Part shown: positions 30,581-39,074 of the stretch, in pieces
Layout: every line of letters begins with the position of its first letter
Numbering within the stretch: the stretch's first letter is position 1
Position numbers and translations under genes: made by a program
Source: Paenibacillus senegalimassiliensis
GTDB lineage: Bacteria > Bacillota > Bacilli > Paenibacillales > Paenibacillaceae
NCBI RefSeq assembly: GCF_001486585.1
Contig: NZ_LN909044.1
Span: 860,911 to 924,910, forward strand
Direction of reading: 5' to 3'
Length of the DNA: 64,000 nt
The notes under the pieces: generated by a model
The model's database searches: none
What the model saw: the letters and a program-made list of their open reading frames with translations, nothing else
Told to the model about the DNA's origin: nothing

Positions 30581-31100
30581 TTTTTACTCCTCCTCATGAT
30601 TATTCGTCGATTCCATACGATTCTGCGAAGTTATGTAGATTCATAGAAGTAGCAAAAAGTGTTGTACCTTTCTCTCCCCTTACCGTGCGCACAGTGTTAA
30701 CTGGATTGGAATTAAACGTTAGAGCTGCAGTATAAACCGATGGTTAATAAGAGCTTTGTCAATTCCTTAAACAGAAGGAGAAAAATAACATTTGAATTAT
30801 TGTACATCATACATGTGAAAATACCTCACGTCAATATCTTTTTTAATTGTTCTTTACCACTTAAAATCGCCTTTATTTCACATTTTTTTAGTTTTTTTCA
30901 AAATAAAATTAACATTATAAAATCTCATGTTATATTTAATTACTTACATTTAACTTTATGAGTAACTGTTTTTCGATGGAATTCTTGTTTTTTTGGTATT
31001 TTTCGACATGAGATTTGGGAATATCTTTCTGTCCTTCGGCATTTACATCTATTTTTTGATAAAATTCGACGAGAATTTAGCAAAATCTACCCTAATAAAC
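30581..31100. other. AT-rich gene-free spacer between oppA and rpsR
   Basis: About 520 bp, notably AT-rich in 30740-31080. It must hold the oppA promoter and leader, but no promoter is convincing. Short open frames here lack ribosome sites and recognisable products. No repeat or tRNA seen. Confidence 0.6.
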
Positions 31101-31132
31101 AAAAAAACAGCCGGACCCTGAGGTCCGGCTGT
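31101..31132 (-). terminator. rpsF-ssb-rpsR terminator
   Basis: A perfect 11-bp stem ACAGCCGGACC / GGTCCGGCTGT with a 4-nt loop, followed on the minus strand by a run of T, 21 bp after the rpsR stop. Confidence 0.95.
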
Positions 31133-31152
31133 CGTTACAGCATAATCTAACT

Positions 31153-31422
31153 TTATTCCGTTGTGTAAGGAAGCAATGCGATTTGACGGGAGCGTTTGAT
31201 GGCAATCGTCAAAAGGCGTTGGTATTTCGCGCTAGTGCCTGTCACACGACGAGGCAAAATCTTACCGCGTTCGCTGATGAATTTCTTCAACAGTTCCGTA
31301 TCTTTATAATCAATGTGAGTAATTTTGTTCACAGTGAAGAAACATACTTTACGACGTTTGTTGCGGCCGCCACGGCGTGCCGGTCTCTTGTCGTCTCCGC
31401 CTTCTCTTTGTTTGAAGCTCAT
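31153..31422 (-). CDS. rpsR: 30S ribosomal protein S18
   Basis: 89 residues with a basic, Arg/Gly-rich N-terminal extension of about ten residues relative to B. subtilis S18. The core [18 protein letters not shown] and the [20 protein letters not shown] region identify it. It binds S6 on the ribosome platform. Third gene of the rpsF operon, 21 bp after ssb. Confidence 0.96.
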   Translation of the reverse strand: MSFKQREGGDDKRPARRGGRNKRRKVCFFTVNKITHIDYKDTELLKKFISERGKILPRRVTGTSAKYQRLLTIAIKRSRQIALLPYTTE

Positions 31423-31443
31423 GCTATTCAGTCCTTTCCTTTA

Positions 31444-31932
31444 TTAAAATGGCAAATCGTCATCCGAAATATCGATCGGTTTCCCGTCGTCGGAGAAAGG
31501 ATCATTCTGATTGCTGCGTGAGGATCCACCGCCACGGCTATTGCCGCCGCCGCTATTACCTCCACTGAATGGAGCTTCCTCCCGCGCACCGCCGCCACCT
31601 GATCCACCATCACGGTTCGATTCAAGAAAACGAACATTATCGGCAATAACTTCGGTGACGTATACACGCTTACCTTCGTTATTCTCGTAATTTCGAACTT
31701 GAATCCGCCCTTCTACAGCCGTCAGCCGCCCTTTGCGCAAGTAGTTCGCACAAGTCTCGGCAAGCTGTCTCCAGGTTACAACCGGAATGAAATCTGCCTC
31801 ACGTTCTCCCCCTTGGGAGGTAAACGGTCTGTCTACGGCCAGCGTGAACTGAGTTACCGCCACACCAGCAGGTGTATAACGCAATTCAGGATCGCGGGTA
31901 AGACGTCCGATGAGAATGACACGGTTCAACAA
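31444..31932 (-). CDS. ssb: Single-stranded DNA-binding protein
   Basis: 162 residues. OB fold in 1-105 ([19 protein letters not shown]), a Gly/Ser/Asn-rich flexible linker (about 110-150) and the acidic tip DISDDDLPF that recruits replication and repair partners. It lies between rpsF and rpsR as in most Bacillales, coupling SSB supply to the ribosomal operon. Confidence 0.97.
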   Translation of the reverse strand: MLNRVILIGRLTRDPELRYTPAGVAVTQFTLAVDRPFTSQGGEREADFIPVVTWRQLAETCANYLRKGRLTAVEGRIQVRNYENNEGKRVYVTEVIADNVRFLESNRDGGSGGGGAREEAPFSGGNSGGGNSRGGGSSRSNQNDPFSDDGKPIDISDDDLPF

Positions 31933-31971
31933 TCAAATCCCCTCCTTCAAGCAATGGTTACTCAAACTTGA

Positions 31972-32256
31972 TTAGGCTACGTCTTTCGTAATGAGATAAC
32001 GGATAACCTCGTCGGAAATCTTCAAAATCCGTTCAAGCTCAGCAACAACTTCAGGAGTTGCTGTGAAATTCACGAGTACGTAAATTCCGTCACGAATCTT
32101 GTTAATCTCATACGCAAGCCGGCGTTTGCCCATCACGTCATGTTTGGTAATTTCACCGCCGTTTTGGATGATGCCTTGGAATTTTTCGACTAAAGCTTGA
32201 ACAGCTTCTTGTTCAACGTCAGGACGAATAATGTACATCACTTCATATTTGCGCAT
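31972..32256 (-). CDS. rpsF: 30S ribosomal protein S6
   Basis: 94 residues starting MRKYEVMYIIRPD. The ATG at 32256 is chosen because GAGGAGGTG lies 7 nt upstream; the frame continues to 32289 but with no ribosome site and through the leader structure. S6 forms a heterodimer with S18 on the 30S platform. First gene of rpsF-ssb-rpsR. Confidence 0.97.
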   Translation of the reverse strand: MRKYEVMYIIRPDVEQEAVQALVEKFQGIIQNGGEITKHDVMGKRRLAYEINKIRDGIYVLVNFTATPEVVAELERILKISDEVIRYLITKDVA

Positions 32257-32277
32257 ATAATTCACCTCCTCTTGGAC

Positions 32278-32333
32278 TATGGCCCCCAATACTTACGCTT
32301 GGGAGCAAGGAGCGAGCGTAAACTCGCACCATA
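32278..32333 (-). promoter_or_regulatory. Structured 5' leader of rpsF, candidate S6:S18 autoregulatory element
   Basis: In the transcript an outer stem TATGG/CCATA encloses two hairpins: GCGAG-loop-CTCGC and CCCAA-loop-TTGGG. The structure begins at the predicted transcription start and ends about 20 nt before the start codon. S6:S18 leaders are known upstream of rpsF in many bacteria; whether this fits that motif was not verified. Confidence 0.5.
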
Positions 32334-32335
32334 AT

Positions 32336-32364
32336 AATATACCAAATTGAAAAGACACCTGCAA
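32336..32364 (-). promoter_or_regulatory. rpsF operon promoter
   Basis: On the minus strand, TTGCAG (32364-32359), a 17-bp spacer and TATATT (32341-32336), with an extended -10 TG (TGGTATATT). Confidence 0.7.
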
Positions 32365-32531
32365 GCAAAAAACATGTATTTCCTGTGGCGGCTTGCATTT
32401 CCACCCTTCTTTTGCCCTATTCATGCTTCTAAATGCCTACATGAAATTGCGCCTACCGGCACACAATAGGCATGAACTTAAACATCAATTAACTACAAGA
32501 CAGATATGTCTTGGGAAGGAGGCCTTTGGCC

Positions 32532-32729
32532 ATGGGTGAAATCACGGAATTTGAGGAAGGTATGCGCGCTCCCAACCCAGGTGTATACGTAGAAGTAGGT
32601 GAAGGGCGCAGCTTTCATACGGAGATCAAAGATCCCAAGCGCATCACACTTGAAAAGGGCGAAAAGTTCCCCGAAACCTCCAACAAGAACCGTAAGTGGA
32701 AAAAGGAAGAGAAAGCTCGCGTTCATTAA
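32532..32729 (+). CDS. yjzC: YjzC-family small protein
   Basis: 65 residues, starting MGEITEFEEGMRAPNPGVYV after AAGGAGGCC. The APNPGVYVEVGE stretch and the C-terminal KGEKFPETSNKNRKW match the YjzC-like family of Bacillales small basic proteins. Function unknown. Monocistronic, on the plus strand and so lagging relative to the origin. No clear terminator directly after it. Confidence 0.85.
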   Translation: MGEITEFEEGMRAPNPGVYVEVGEGRSFHTEIKDPKRITLEKGEKFPETSNKNRKWKKEEKARVH

Positions 32730-32986
32730 AAATCTTATGCATAAAAGCTCATAAGCTGCACATAATACACTCGACGGCGTGCAAGAGAGGTGTGGTTCCG
32801 TTGGGCCTTAAAAAGCTTCATCGAGAAACAAACCGTAAGGAAATCTTGTTCGAGGCTTTGTAGAAGCGTCAGATCACGAATGTGTTGAAGACCCCTCTTC
32901 TCGGATTCGTGCTTGCTCAGGCATATATCAGAATGTTTCTTCAACGGTGAGAGAAGAATTCCCAAAATCAGTACGCCGTCAACCAG
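32730..32986. other. Gene-free spacer with distant inverted repeats
   Basis: No convincing gene. GACGGCGT near 32773 and ACGCCGTC near 32973 could close a stem around about 190 nt, which ends just before the hairpin at 32987. A structured RNA is possible but not shown. Confidence 0.3.
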
Positions 32987-33014
32987 AAACAGGACCCTGT
33001 GAGGGGTCCTGTTT
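32987..33014 (-). terminator. Hairpin downstream of tRNA-Ser, probable bidirectional terminator
   Basis: A perfect 11-bp stem AAACAGGACCC / GGGTCCTGTTT with a 6-nt loop. On the minus strand it lies about 70 nt after the tRNA 3' end; on the plus strand it is followed by TTTCACTTTT. Confidence 0.7.
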
Positions 33015-33085
33015 CACTTTTCCCAATAAAATAACCCCCTGCGACAAACGCAAAGAGTTACTGGCGAAGTTATAGAATTGATAAG

Positions 33086-33176
33086 TGGCGGAGAGGGTGG
33101 GATTCGAACCCACGCACGCCTTGCGACGCCTAATTGATTTCGAGTCAACCCCCTTGGGCCTCTTGGGTACCTCTCC
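33086..33176 (-). tRNA. tRNA-Ser (anticodon CGA)
   Basis: 91 nt with a 7-bp acceptor stem GGAGAGG/CCTCTCC, discriminator G and encoded CCA. The anticodon loop CTCGAAA gives CGA (codon UCG). The long variable arm (GGCGTCGCAAGGCG region) is the class II mark of tRNA-Ser; the T arm contains GGGTTCGAATCCC. Confidence 0.95.
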
Positions 33177-33244
33177 ACAGCAAGAATGATTGTACCATGA
33201 ATTGATTCCCATTGCAATAGAAATGCCCTGCGCCCCATGAAATG

Positions 33245-33475
33245 CTAAGCTTCTCCGTTGTTCTCGTCTTCCGGTTCTATGGGAATGGCCGAGCGAAGCA
33301 CCTTGCGCAGATTCTTCTCGAATTTGGCACGTGGGACCAGTACGCTATGCTTGCAGCCCACGCACTTAATACGAATGTCCATCCCCATGCGAATAATCTC
33401 CATCTCATTGCTGCCGCAGGGATGATTTTTTTTCATCTGTACAATATCACCCAATTGGAATGATTTACGTTCCAC
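33245..33475 (-). CDS. yyzM: DUF951 (YyzM-like) small protein
   Basis: 76 residues. FQLGDIVQMKKNHPCG, IIRMGMDIRIKCVGCKHSVL and VPRAKFEKNLRKVL define the DUF951/YyzM family. Three Cys (CG, CVGC) suggest a metal or redox site. Start is GTG at 33475 after GGGGGAG. Function unknown; commonly found near the origin in Bacillales. Confidence 0.85.
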   Translation of the reverse strand: MERKSFQLGDIVQMKKNHPCGSNEMEIIRMGMDIRIKCVGCKHSVLVPRAKFEKNLRKVLRSAIPIEPEDENNGEA

Positions 33476-33579
33476 AGTTGTTCTCCCCCTTCATCTGAAT
33501 AGCCTAACGAATTCAAGGAAGGCTTGACCAGGCTTACAGAAAGCCGCTCTCAAGCCTATCTACTACTCTCCGCTCATAT

Positions 33580-34461
33580 TTATCCAAGCTGACCCTGCTC
33601 GCCTAATTCGACCGCCTCCAGCGCTTCCTTCGCATAGGTCTGAATTTGACGTTCAACATCGGCTCGCGCTGCCGGTGGACACTGGACCGCAATCCGGACC
33701 ACATACTCAGCCGCCGACAGCGTCTGGATACCCAGAACATGGGGAACCTCCGAAATCGGCGCCCCCCCTGCTTGCTTGAAGCGTTGCATCGCCGACTCCA
33801 GCATTTGCACCGTTTCCTCCAGCCTTCTGGAGTTGCTAAAGGTCAGATCAACAACGGCCAAAGCCGTGCCTACAGAATAATTGGTCACATTCGTAATCAT
33901 CCCATTAGGAATGATATGTACCTCACCGGTCCAGCTTACCAGCCGTGTAGAGCGCAAGCCGATCATCTCCACTGTGCCCTTCAGCGTCCCTGTTTGAATA
34001 ACATCTCCTACGGCAAATTGATCCTCCAATATAATGAAGAAGCCGGTTATAACATCCTTCACCAGACTTTGCGCCCCAAAGCCGATTGCCAGCCCCAGTA
34101 CCCCTGCACCCGCCAGTAACGGTGCAAGCTGAAAGCCCAGCTCGCCCAGCACCAGCATAATCATAATAAAATTGCTCGTGACCGAGGTAACATTCTTTAA
34201 TAACTCACCCACCGTCACCAATCTCCGCGGATTCATTTGCAATCGGCTCTTCTCTTGCTTGCGCAAGGAGCGGTCAATGATACGATATATAATTTTAACG
34301 AATAGCCTCGTCAGCAAGAAGATAACCACAATTTTGATGCCAGATATAAGCACATCTGACCACATATCCATATTTGTAAACCATTCCCATAATTTTCCCT
34401 TCCATATATTCACGTTCTTCGTAGCTGTCTGTACCCTACCCGGTTCTGCTGAGAACATCAT
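33580..34461 (-). CDS. mscS: Small-conductance mechanosensitive channel (MscS family)
   Basis: A 293-residue MscS-type channel. Three membrane helices (about 35-57, 85-108, 112-135), with the pore helix rich in Gly/Ala (AGVLGLAIGFGAQSLVKDVITG), then the beta domain (FAVGDVIQTG, GTVEMIGLRSTRL, IIPNGMITNVTNYS) and a cytoplasmic alpha/beta domain. It releases solutes on hypo-osmotic shock. Size matches B. subtilis YkuT. Confidence 0.9.
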   Translation of the reverse strand: MMFSAEPGRVQTATKNVNIWKGKLWEWFTNMDMWSDVLISGIKIVVIFLLTRLFVKIIYRIIDRSLRKQEKSRLQMNPRRLVTVGELLKNVTSVTSNFIMIMLVLGELGFQLAPLLAGAGVLGLAIGFGAQSLVKDVITGFFIILEDQFAVGDVIQTGTLKGTVEMIGLRSTRLVSWTGEVHIIPNGMITNVTNYSVGTALAVVDLTFSNSRRLEETVQMLESAMQRFKQAGGAPISEVPHVLGIQTLSAAEYVVRIAVQCPPAARADVERQIQTYAKEALEAVELGEQGQLG

Positions 34462-34503
34462 CTATATCATTCCTTTTTGAAATAGCCGTTTCTTCACCCT
34501 AAT

Positions 34504-34758
34504 CTAAAGCTTGATGCTATCATATCCGATCGCCGTACGGGAGTAAATCCCCCGAATCTCCACGGTCTCAGACTTAACAATCTGCCTAACACTCGGCAAG
34601 TCCTCTACGGGGAAACGGATCGACAAGGCGCAGCCTGCGGTAATCTCTTTGGGCGTAGGACACAAATCGATTTCAATCTCGGCATACTCCAGCAGCATCT
34701 CGGCTCGCAGCGCCTGCTGGGTTGAATCAAAAGCCATGACCAGCCATTCCTCCTCCAA
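34504..34758 (-). CDS. DUF3343 protein, putative Se/S carrier-like
   Basis: About 84 residues with FDSTQQALRAEMLLEYAEIE, followed by LCPTPKEITAGCALSIRF, the DUF3343 pattern with its Cys after TAG. DUF3343 proteins are described as putative sulfur/selenium carriers and commonly neighbour class V aminotransferases. The start is uncertain: I use TTG at 34758 (GGGGAGGG at 7 nt); a longer TTG start at 34788 lacks a ribosome site and an ATG at 34737 would cut the first strand. Confidence 0.75.
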   Translation of the reverse strand: MEEEWLVMAFDSTQQALRAEMLLEYAEIEIDLCPTPKEITAGCALSIRFPVEDLPSVRQIVKSETVEIRGIYSRTAIGYDSIKL

Positions 34759-34904
34759 CACCAGCCCTCCCCAACTTTCTGAACTCAAACTATAAGACTT
34801 TAGTACGAGTATATAATACGCGCTTCTTCCATATACTATCTACTAAATTCGTAAACTGCAAACGCTAAACTACCTACTTATATCTGCAGGGAAAGGAAGA
34901 TTCT

Positions 34905-35513
34905 ATGTCACAATTGCAACCCTCTGTCCCGGAACAGGAAATTCCCTACTTGAAAATTCAGCATACTGAGCCGGGGGTTCATTCTGCCATCATCCATCGG
35001 TTGCTATTGCATTTTGCCCAAGTGGCACCGGGCCAGGATATCGTCGTCATCTGCATCGGCACGGACCGTTCCACGGGCGATTGCTTGGGACCCTTGGTAG
35101 GTACAGCGCTGACCAAATATAATAGCCCTTACTTCCACCTGTACGGTACTCTGGAAGAACCGGTTCATGCCATGAATTTAAAAGAAACACTGGAACATAT
35201 CCAGCATTCCTATAAGCAACCGTTCATTATTAGTATTGATGCCTGCTTGGGTCAAACGGCCAGCATAGGTTCCATTCAAGTCGTACAAGGCCCCCTCCGT
35301 CCAGGTGCAGGTGTAAATAAACAATTACCGCCGGTTGGCGATATCCATCTTACAGGAATTGTCAATGTAGGCGGTTTTATGGAATACTTTGTGTTACAGA
35401 ATACCCGATTAAGTCTCGTTATGCGGCTTTCAGAAATTATTTCCACAAGCTTACATAGTGCCATCAAAGAATGGAATCGGGGGTTTATTGCTTTGTCCCG
35501 GCCAGGGCAATAG
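34905..35513 (+). CDS. yyaC: YyaC, germination-protease-like sporulation protein
   Basis: A 202-residue protein of the YyaC family, related to the spore protease GPR. Key stretch: VVICIGTDRSTGDCLGPLVG, then IISIDACLG and NVGGFMEYFVLQNTRLS. It is expected in the developing spore; exact role unsettled. Monocistronic, with AAAGGAAG before the ATG. Its 3' end overlaps the convergent DUF4446 gene by 29 bp. Confidence 0.9.
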   Translation: MSQLQPSVPEQEIPYLKIQHTEPGVHSAIIHRLLLHFAQVAPGQDIVVICIGTDRSTGDCLGPLVGTALTKYNSPYFHLYGTLEEPVHAMNLKETLEHIQHSYKQPFIISIDACLGQTASIGSIQVVQGPLRPGAGVNKQLPPVGDIHLTGIVNVGGFMEYFVLQNTRLSLVMRLSEIISTSLHSAIKEWNRGFIALSRPGQ

Positions 35514-35985
35514 CCTCTCGTTCTTCCGGTGACAACGCGTGGGTAGACTCTCCATGTTCCAACCCTTTGGCATAAACGAAGGAGCCATCCCGATTATAGA
35601 TTCCCGTTACCACTACTCCATCCTGAAGCTCGTTAATGATTGCAATCGAGAAGCTTAAATCGTTACCCGTTTCTCCAAATGCGTTATAGCGCTTAATACC
35701 AATATTCGCCTTCTGCAAAGGCAATTTGGCTTGGACTGATGCCAGATTACGATTTATTGCCTCCTGAACATCCTCCATCTTGCCCTGCTGCATTTTGAGA
35801 TCAATCAGCACATCTTCCAGATGATCTATTCCGGTGCCTTGCATCATCAGTTCGTATCTCTTCTTCATCTTGCGCAGCTTGCTGCCTTGAACCAAATTCC
35901 AGATCATTAGTCCGATCATTAGTACCGCAATTCCTCCAACAATCCAGACTAGCTGCTCAAAGATGAGATCATTCCATTCCTGCAT
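35485..35985 (-). CDS. DUF4446 (YyaB-like) membrane protein
   Basis: 166 residues. One N-terminal transmembrane helix (about 9-30, VWIVGGIAVLMIGLMIWNLV), a coiled coil (about 33-85) and a compact C-terminal domain (KANIGIKRYNAFGETGNDLSFSIA, DGVVVTGIYNRDGS) characteristic of DUF4446. Function unknown. It lies next to parAB in many Bacillales. Confidence 0.85.
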   Translation of the reverse strand: MQEWNDLIFEQLVWIVGGIAVLMIGLMIWNLVQGSKLRKMKKRYELMMQGTGIDHLEDVLIDLKMQQGKMEDVQEAINRNLASVQAKLPLQKANIGIKRYNAFGETGNDLSFSIAIINELQDGVVVTGIYNRDGSFVYAKGLEHGESTHALSPEEREAIALAGTKQ

Positions 35986-36008
35986 GCTATTCGTCTTCTC
36001 CTCTGTGC

Positions 36009-37169
36009 CTAATTTCCGTTCCCTTGGCTTATAGTTGTCAGTGCATGAATCAGAGCTTCAATCTCTTGTCTGGTTGTTGCATACCCTACGCTAGCACGTA
36101 CGGCGCCACCATCCAACGTCCCTGCGGTCTCGTGTCCAAGCGGTGTACAATGATACCCTGCACGTACTGCAATTCCATACTCTTGATCCAGCTTGAAGGC
36201 AAGCTCCGAAGCATCCCGCTGATCCAGGTTGAACGATACAATCCCTGTGCGAGGTTGCCCCTTCGCGGGTCCCAAAATTCTAATCCCCGGCATTTGTTCC
36301 AGAGCCCCCATCAGGTATTGTGTCAGCTCCCACTCATGCCGATAGATCTGTTCAACCCCCTGCTCCAGGACATAAGCCACTCCTGCTCCCAATCCAGCAA
36401 TACCAGGTGTATTCGCCGTTCCCGCTTCATAACGGTCTGGACGCACCTCCGGTTGCTCTGTTGCTTCGGATTGGCTGCCTGTTCCTCCATGCAGCAGCGG
36501 TTCCAGATGAAGCTGAGGGCTAATATATAACCCTCCTGTTCCTTGTGGACCCAGTAGCCCCTTATGCCCAGGAAAAGCCAGCATATCAATCCCCATCTCC
36601 TGAACGTTGATGGGATATCCTCCCGCAGTTTGAGCTGCATCCACCAGCATGATAGCACCATGCTGATGAGCCAGACTAGCGATCTCTTGTACGGGCAAAA
36701 TACTTCCCAGCAGATTAGAGCTATGAGAACATACAACTAAACGTGTATGAGTACGAAAAAGTTTCTTCATTTGTTCCAGCTTCAACTGCCCGTCTTGATC
36801 GACTTCAGCATAGTCTACTTCAATACCGATGGTTCGCTTTAAGAACTCCAAAGGGCGCCTGACTGAGTTATGCTCGACCATCGTCGCAATAACGTGATCA
36901 CCCGGCTTAAGCCAACCCTTAATAGCCAAATTCAGTGCCGCCGTCGTATTAGAGGTAAATGAGATATCATTGGGGTTGGAAATATGAAATAGCCGAGCAA
37001 GTGCAACTCTCGTTCTGTACAGTGCTCTCCCCGCTTGCAACGCCATCCCATGATTACCACGTCCTGCATTAGCTGAGGCACCATCAATGGCTTCCAGCAC
37101 GGCCGCTCCCACACCAGGAGGCTTTGGCCACGACGTAGCTGCATGATCCAAATAAATATGGTTTTGCAT
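36009..37169 (-). CDS. Class V aminotransferase, cysteine-desulfurase-like
   Basis: A 386-residue PLP enzyme. It begins MQNHIYLDHAATSWPKP; PLP Lys is in FPGHKGLLGPQGTGG; the catalytic Cys is in AGYHCTPLGH near the C-terminus. This matches the cysteine-desulfurase-family branch that takes sulfur or selenium from cysteine. The ATG at 37169 follows GGAG; the frame upstream to 37226 has no ribosome site. A DUF3343 gene lies nearby at 34504, consistent with a sulfur or selenium relay (inference). Confidence 0.9.
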   Translation of the reverse strand: MQNHIYLDHAATSWPKPPGVGAAVLEAIDGASANAGRGNHGMALQAGRALYRTRVALARLFHISNPNDISFTSNTTAALNLAIKGWLKPGDHVIATMVEHNSVRRPLEFLKRTIGIEVDYAEVDQDGQLKLEQMKKLFRTHTRLVVCSHSSNLLGSILPVQEIASLAHQHGAIMLVDAAQTAGGYPINVQEMGIDMLAFPGHKGLLGPQGTGGLYISPQLHLEPLLHGGTGSQSEATEQPEVRPDRYEAGTANTPGIAGLGAGVAYVLEQGVEQIYRHEWELTQYLMGALEQMPGIRILGPAKGQPRTGIVSFNLDQRDASELAFKLDQEYGIAVRAGYHCTPLGHETAGTLDGGAVRASVGYATTRQEIEALIHALTTISQGNGN

Positions 37170-37229
37170 GACAAGCTCCTCTCTGACAATCCATCCCGAT
37201 ATTGAGTCAATACTCGTTAAGACCAAGAA

Positions 37230-37267
37230 ATGACATACCCCTCTTCTCTGGAAGAAAGGTATGTCAT
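37230..37267 (-). terminator. parAB terminator
   Basis: A 10-bp stem ATGACATACC / GGTATGTCAT with a long loop, then TTTCTTGG on the minus strand, 23 bp after the parB stop. Confidence 0.7.
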
Positions 37268-37289
37268 GATCTTCTCTTATTGAAAGTTC

Positions 37290-38129
37290 CTAGTTCAGCA
37301 TATCCAGCAGCCGTTGTAAATCCTGTTGGCTGTAATAGTTGATTTCAATCTTGCCCTTTTCTTTATTCGCTTTAATCTTAACGGTTGTTTTATATCGCTC
37401 ACGCAAACTTTCTTCAACCTCTTCGATATAAGGGTCCCGTTTTTTATTGGTGCTTTTTGGTTTTTCCTTTTTCTTGCGATCAATCTGCTGCACTGCATCC
37501 TCAAGTTCACGAACGCTCCATTCGTGATCAATACACTGTTGTGCCAACTGCTTGATCATGGTAGCATCCTTTAACCCAACCAAGGCACGAGCATGTCCCA
37601 TAGATAATGTTCCACGTGAAACATATTCCTTTACTTCTTCCGGAAGCGAAAGCAACCGTAAGAAGTTAGCGATATGAGATCGTGATTTCCCCACCTTCAT
37701 GGATAATTCTTCCTGAGTTAATTGAAATTGATCCATCAGCCCCTGATAAGCTACGGCAACCTCCATCGCATTCAGGTTCTCACGTTGCAAGTTCTCAATC
37801 AGGGCAATCTCCATGACTTGCTGATCCGAGAAGGAACGAACGACAGCAGGTATGGTTGCATTGCCACAATATTGAGAAGCCCGGAATCGGCGTTCACCAG
37901 CTATGATTTCATAACCCTTTAGCACACTGCGAACAATGATAGGTTGAATAACCCCATGTTGCCGAATCGATTCAGCCAACTCTCGAATGGCCTCTTCATC
38001 AAAGGTTTTACGTGGCTGATACGGATTAGCCCGAAGTTGATTCAGTGGTATCTCAACCACTTTATCATCATCCTGGATTGACAATGCCGGAATTAAGGCA
38101 TCTAATCCCTTACCCAACCGCTTATTCAT
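37290..38129 (-). CDS. parB: Chromosome partitioning protein ParB (Spo0J)
   Basis: A 279-residue parS-binding CTP-dependent clamp. N-terminal domain with the CTP/ parS-loading motif [11 protein letters not shown] (GERRFR), the HTH region ([21 protein letters not shown] and [13 protein letters not shown]), a Lys-rich linker and a C-terminal dimerisation domain. It overlaps parA by 8 bp. The gene contains a perfect parS site. Confidence 0.96.
   Translation of the reverse strand: MNKRLGKGLDALIPALSIQDDDKVVEIPLNQLRANPYQPRKTFDEEAIRELAESIRQHGVIQPIIVRSVLKGYEIIAGERRFRASQYCGNATIPAVVRSFSDQQVMEIALIENLQRENLNAMEVAVAYQGLMDQFQLTQEELSMKVGKSRSHIANFLRLLSLPEEVKEYVSRGTLSMGHARALVGLKDATMIKQLAQQCIDHEWSVRELEDAVQQIDRKKKEKPKSTNKKRDPYIEEVEESLRERYKTTVKIKANKEKGKIEINYYSQQDLQRLLDMLN
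37608..37623 (+). promoter_or_regulatory. parS site inside parB
   Basis: TGTTCCACGTGAAACA, identical to the B. subtilis parS consensus. It lies in the coding region for the ParB HTH domain, as in other Bacillales. Confidence 0.95.
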
Positions 38130-38883
38130 AAGAGACCACTTCCTTTGCCAACTCTAAATAAACTTCCGCGCCCTTAGAGCGAGGATCGTAAGTAATGATA
38201 GATTGACCATGGGATGGCGCTTCACTAAGCCGCACATTACGTGGAATAACCGTTCTATAAACCTTCTGTTGGAAATACTTTTTAACCTCTTCAATGACCT
38301 GAATACCCAAATTTGTTCTGGCATCAAACATGGTCAGCAACACCCCTTCAATTTGCAAAGAAGTATTTAAGTGCTTCTGTACCAAGCGAACCGTATTCAA
38401 TAATTGGCTTAACCCTTCCAAGGCATAATATTCACATTGGATAGGAATCAGCACCGAATCTGCCGCAGTCAATGAATTGATCGTTAGAATTCCGAGAGAT
38501 GGTGGGCAATCGATCAAAATATAGTCATAGAGGTGACGGATCGGTTGCAGTGATTTTTTCAATCTTACTTCACGAGAAATCGTGGGAACCAGCTCAATTT
38601 CCGCACCTGCCAATTGAATGGTGGCTGGAATAATATGTAGGTTCTCAATTTCCGTAGGCGCGATGGCATCCCGCGGATTGACTTCATTAATGAGTACATC
38701 ATAAATACAATTTGCTACATCTGCTTTATTAATGCCAACACCACTTGTCGTATTCCCCTGGGGGTCAATATCGATAAGCAGCACTTTTTTTCCAATTGCC
38801 GCGAGCCCTGCTCCCAAATTGACGGAAGTCGTCGTTTTACCGACGCCGCCCTTTTGGTTAGCTATCGCTATAATTTTAGTCAA
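38122..38883 (-). CDS. parA: Chromosome partitioning ATPase ParA (Soj)
   Basis: 253 residues. Deviant Walker [13 protein letters not shown] (11-22), [12 protein letters not shown], and [14 protein letters not shown]. The DNA-bound ATPase positions ParB-parS complexes and also regulates DnaA in Bacillus. Full length; upstream of parB. Confidence 0.96.
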   Translation of the reverse strand: MTKIIAIANQKGGVGKTTTSVNLGAGLAAIGKKVLLIDIDPQGNTTSGVGINKADVANCIYDVLINEVNPRDAIAPTEIENLHIIPATIQLAGAEIELVPTISREVRLKKSLQPIRHLYDYILIDCPPSLGILTINSLTAADSVLIPIQCEYYALEGLSQLLNTVRLVQKHLNTSLQIEGVLLTMFDARTNLGIQVIEEVKKYFQQKVYRTVIPRNVRLSEAPSHGQSIITYDPRSKGAEVYLELAKEVVSYE

Positions 38884-39024
38884 TCCAGTTCACCTCAATA
38901 TAATAGAAGAATCTCTTTGTAGAACTTCAAGGTTGTAATCTAAGCTGCCGCTACAAAAAGACCAATAGCAATCCATGGTGAATCACCTGACGGTCGATTG
39001 CGCGTTCAATATCTTCGTATAGCC

Positions 39025-39065
39025 GAAAAAGAAGCTGACCTGCAAACCTGGCGGTCAGGGTCAGC
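39025..39065 (-). terminator. noc terminator
   Basis: On the minus strand GCTGACC pairs with GGTCAGC, then TTCTTTTTC, 10 bp after the noc stop. The remaining spacer to parA (38884-39024) has no feature I recognise. Confidence 0.75.
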
Positions 39066-39074
39066 GCATCCATA

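Noticed and set aside
30740..30961. 73-codon frame upstream of oppA
   Set aside because: Low-complexity AT-rich DNA, no ribosome site, no recognisable product.
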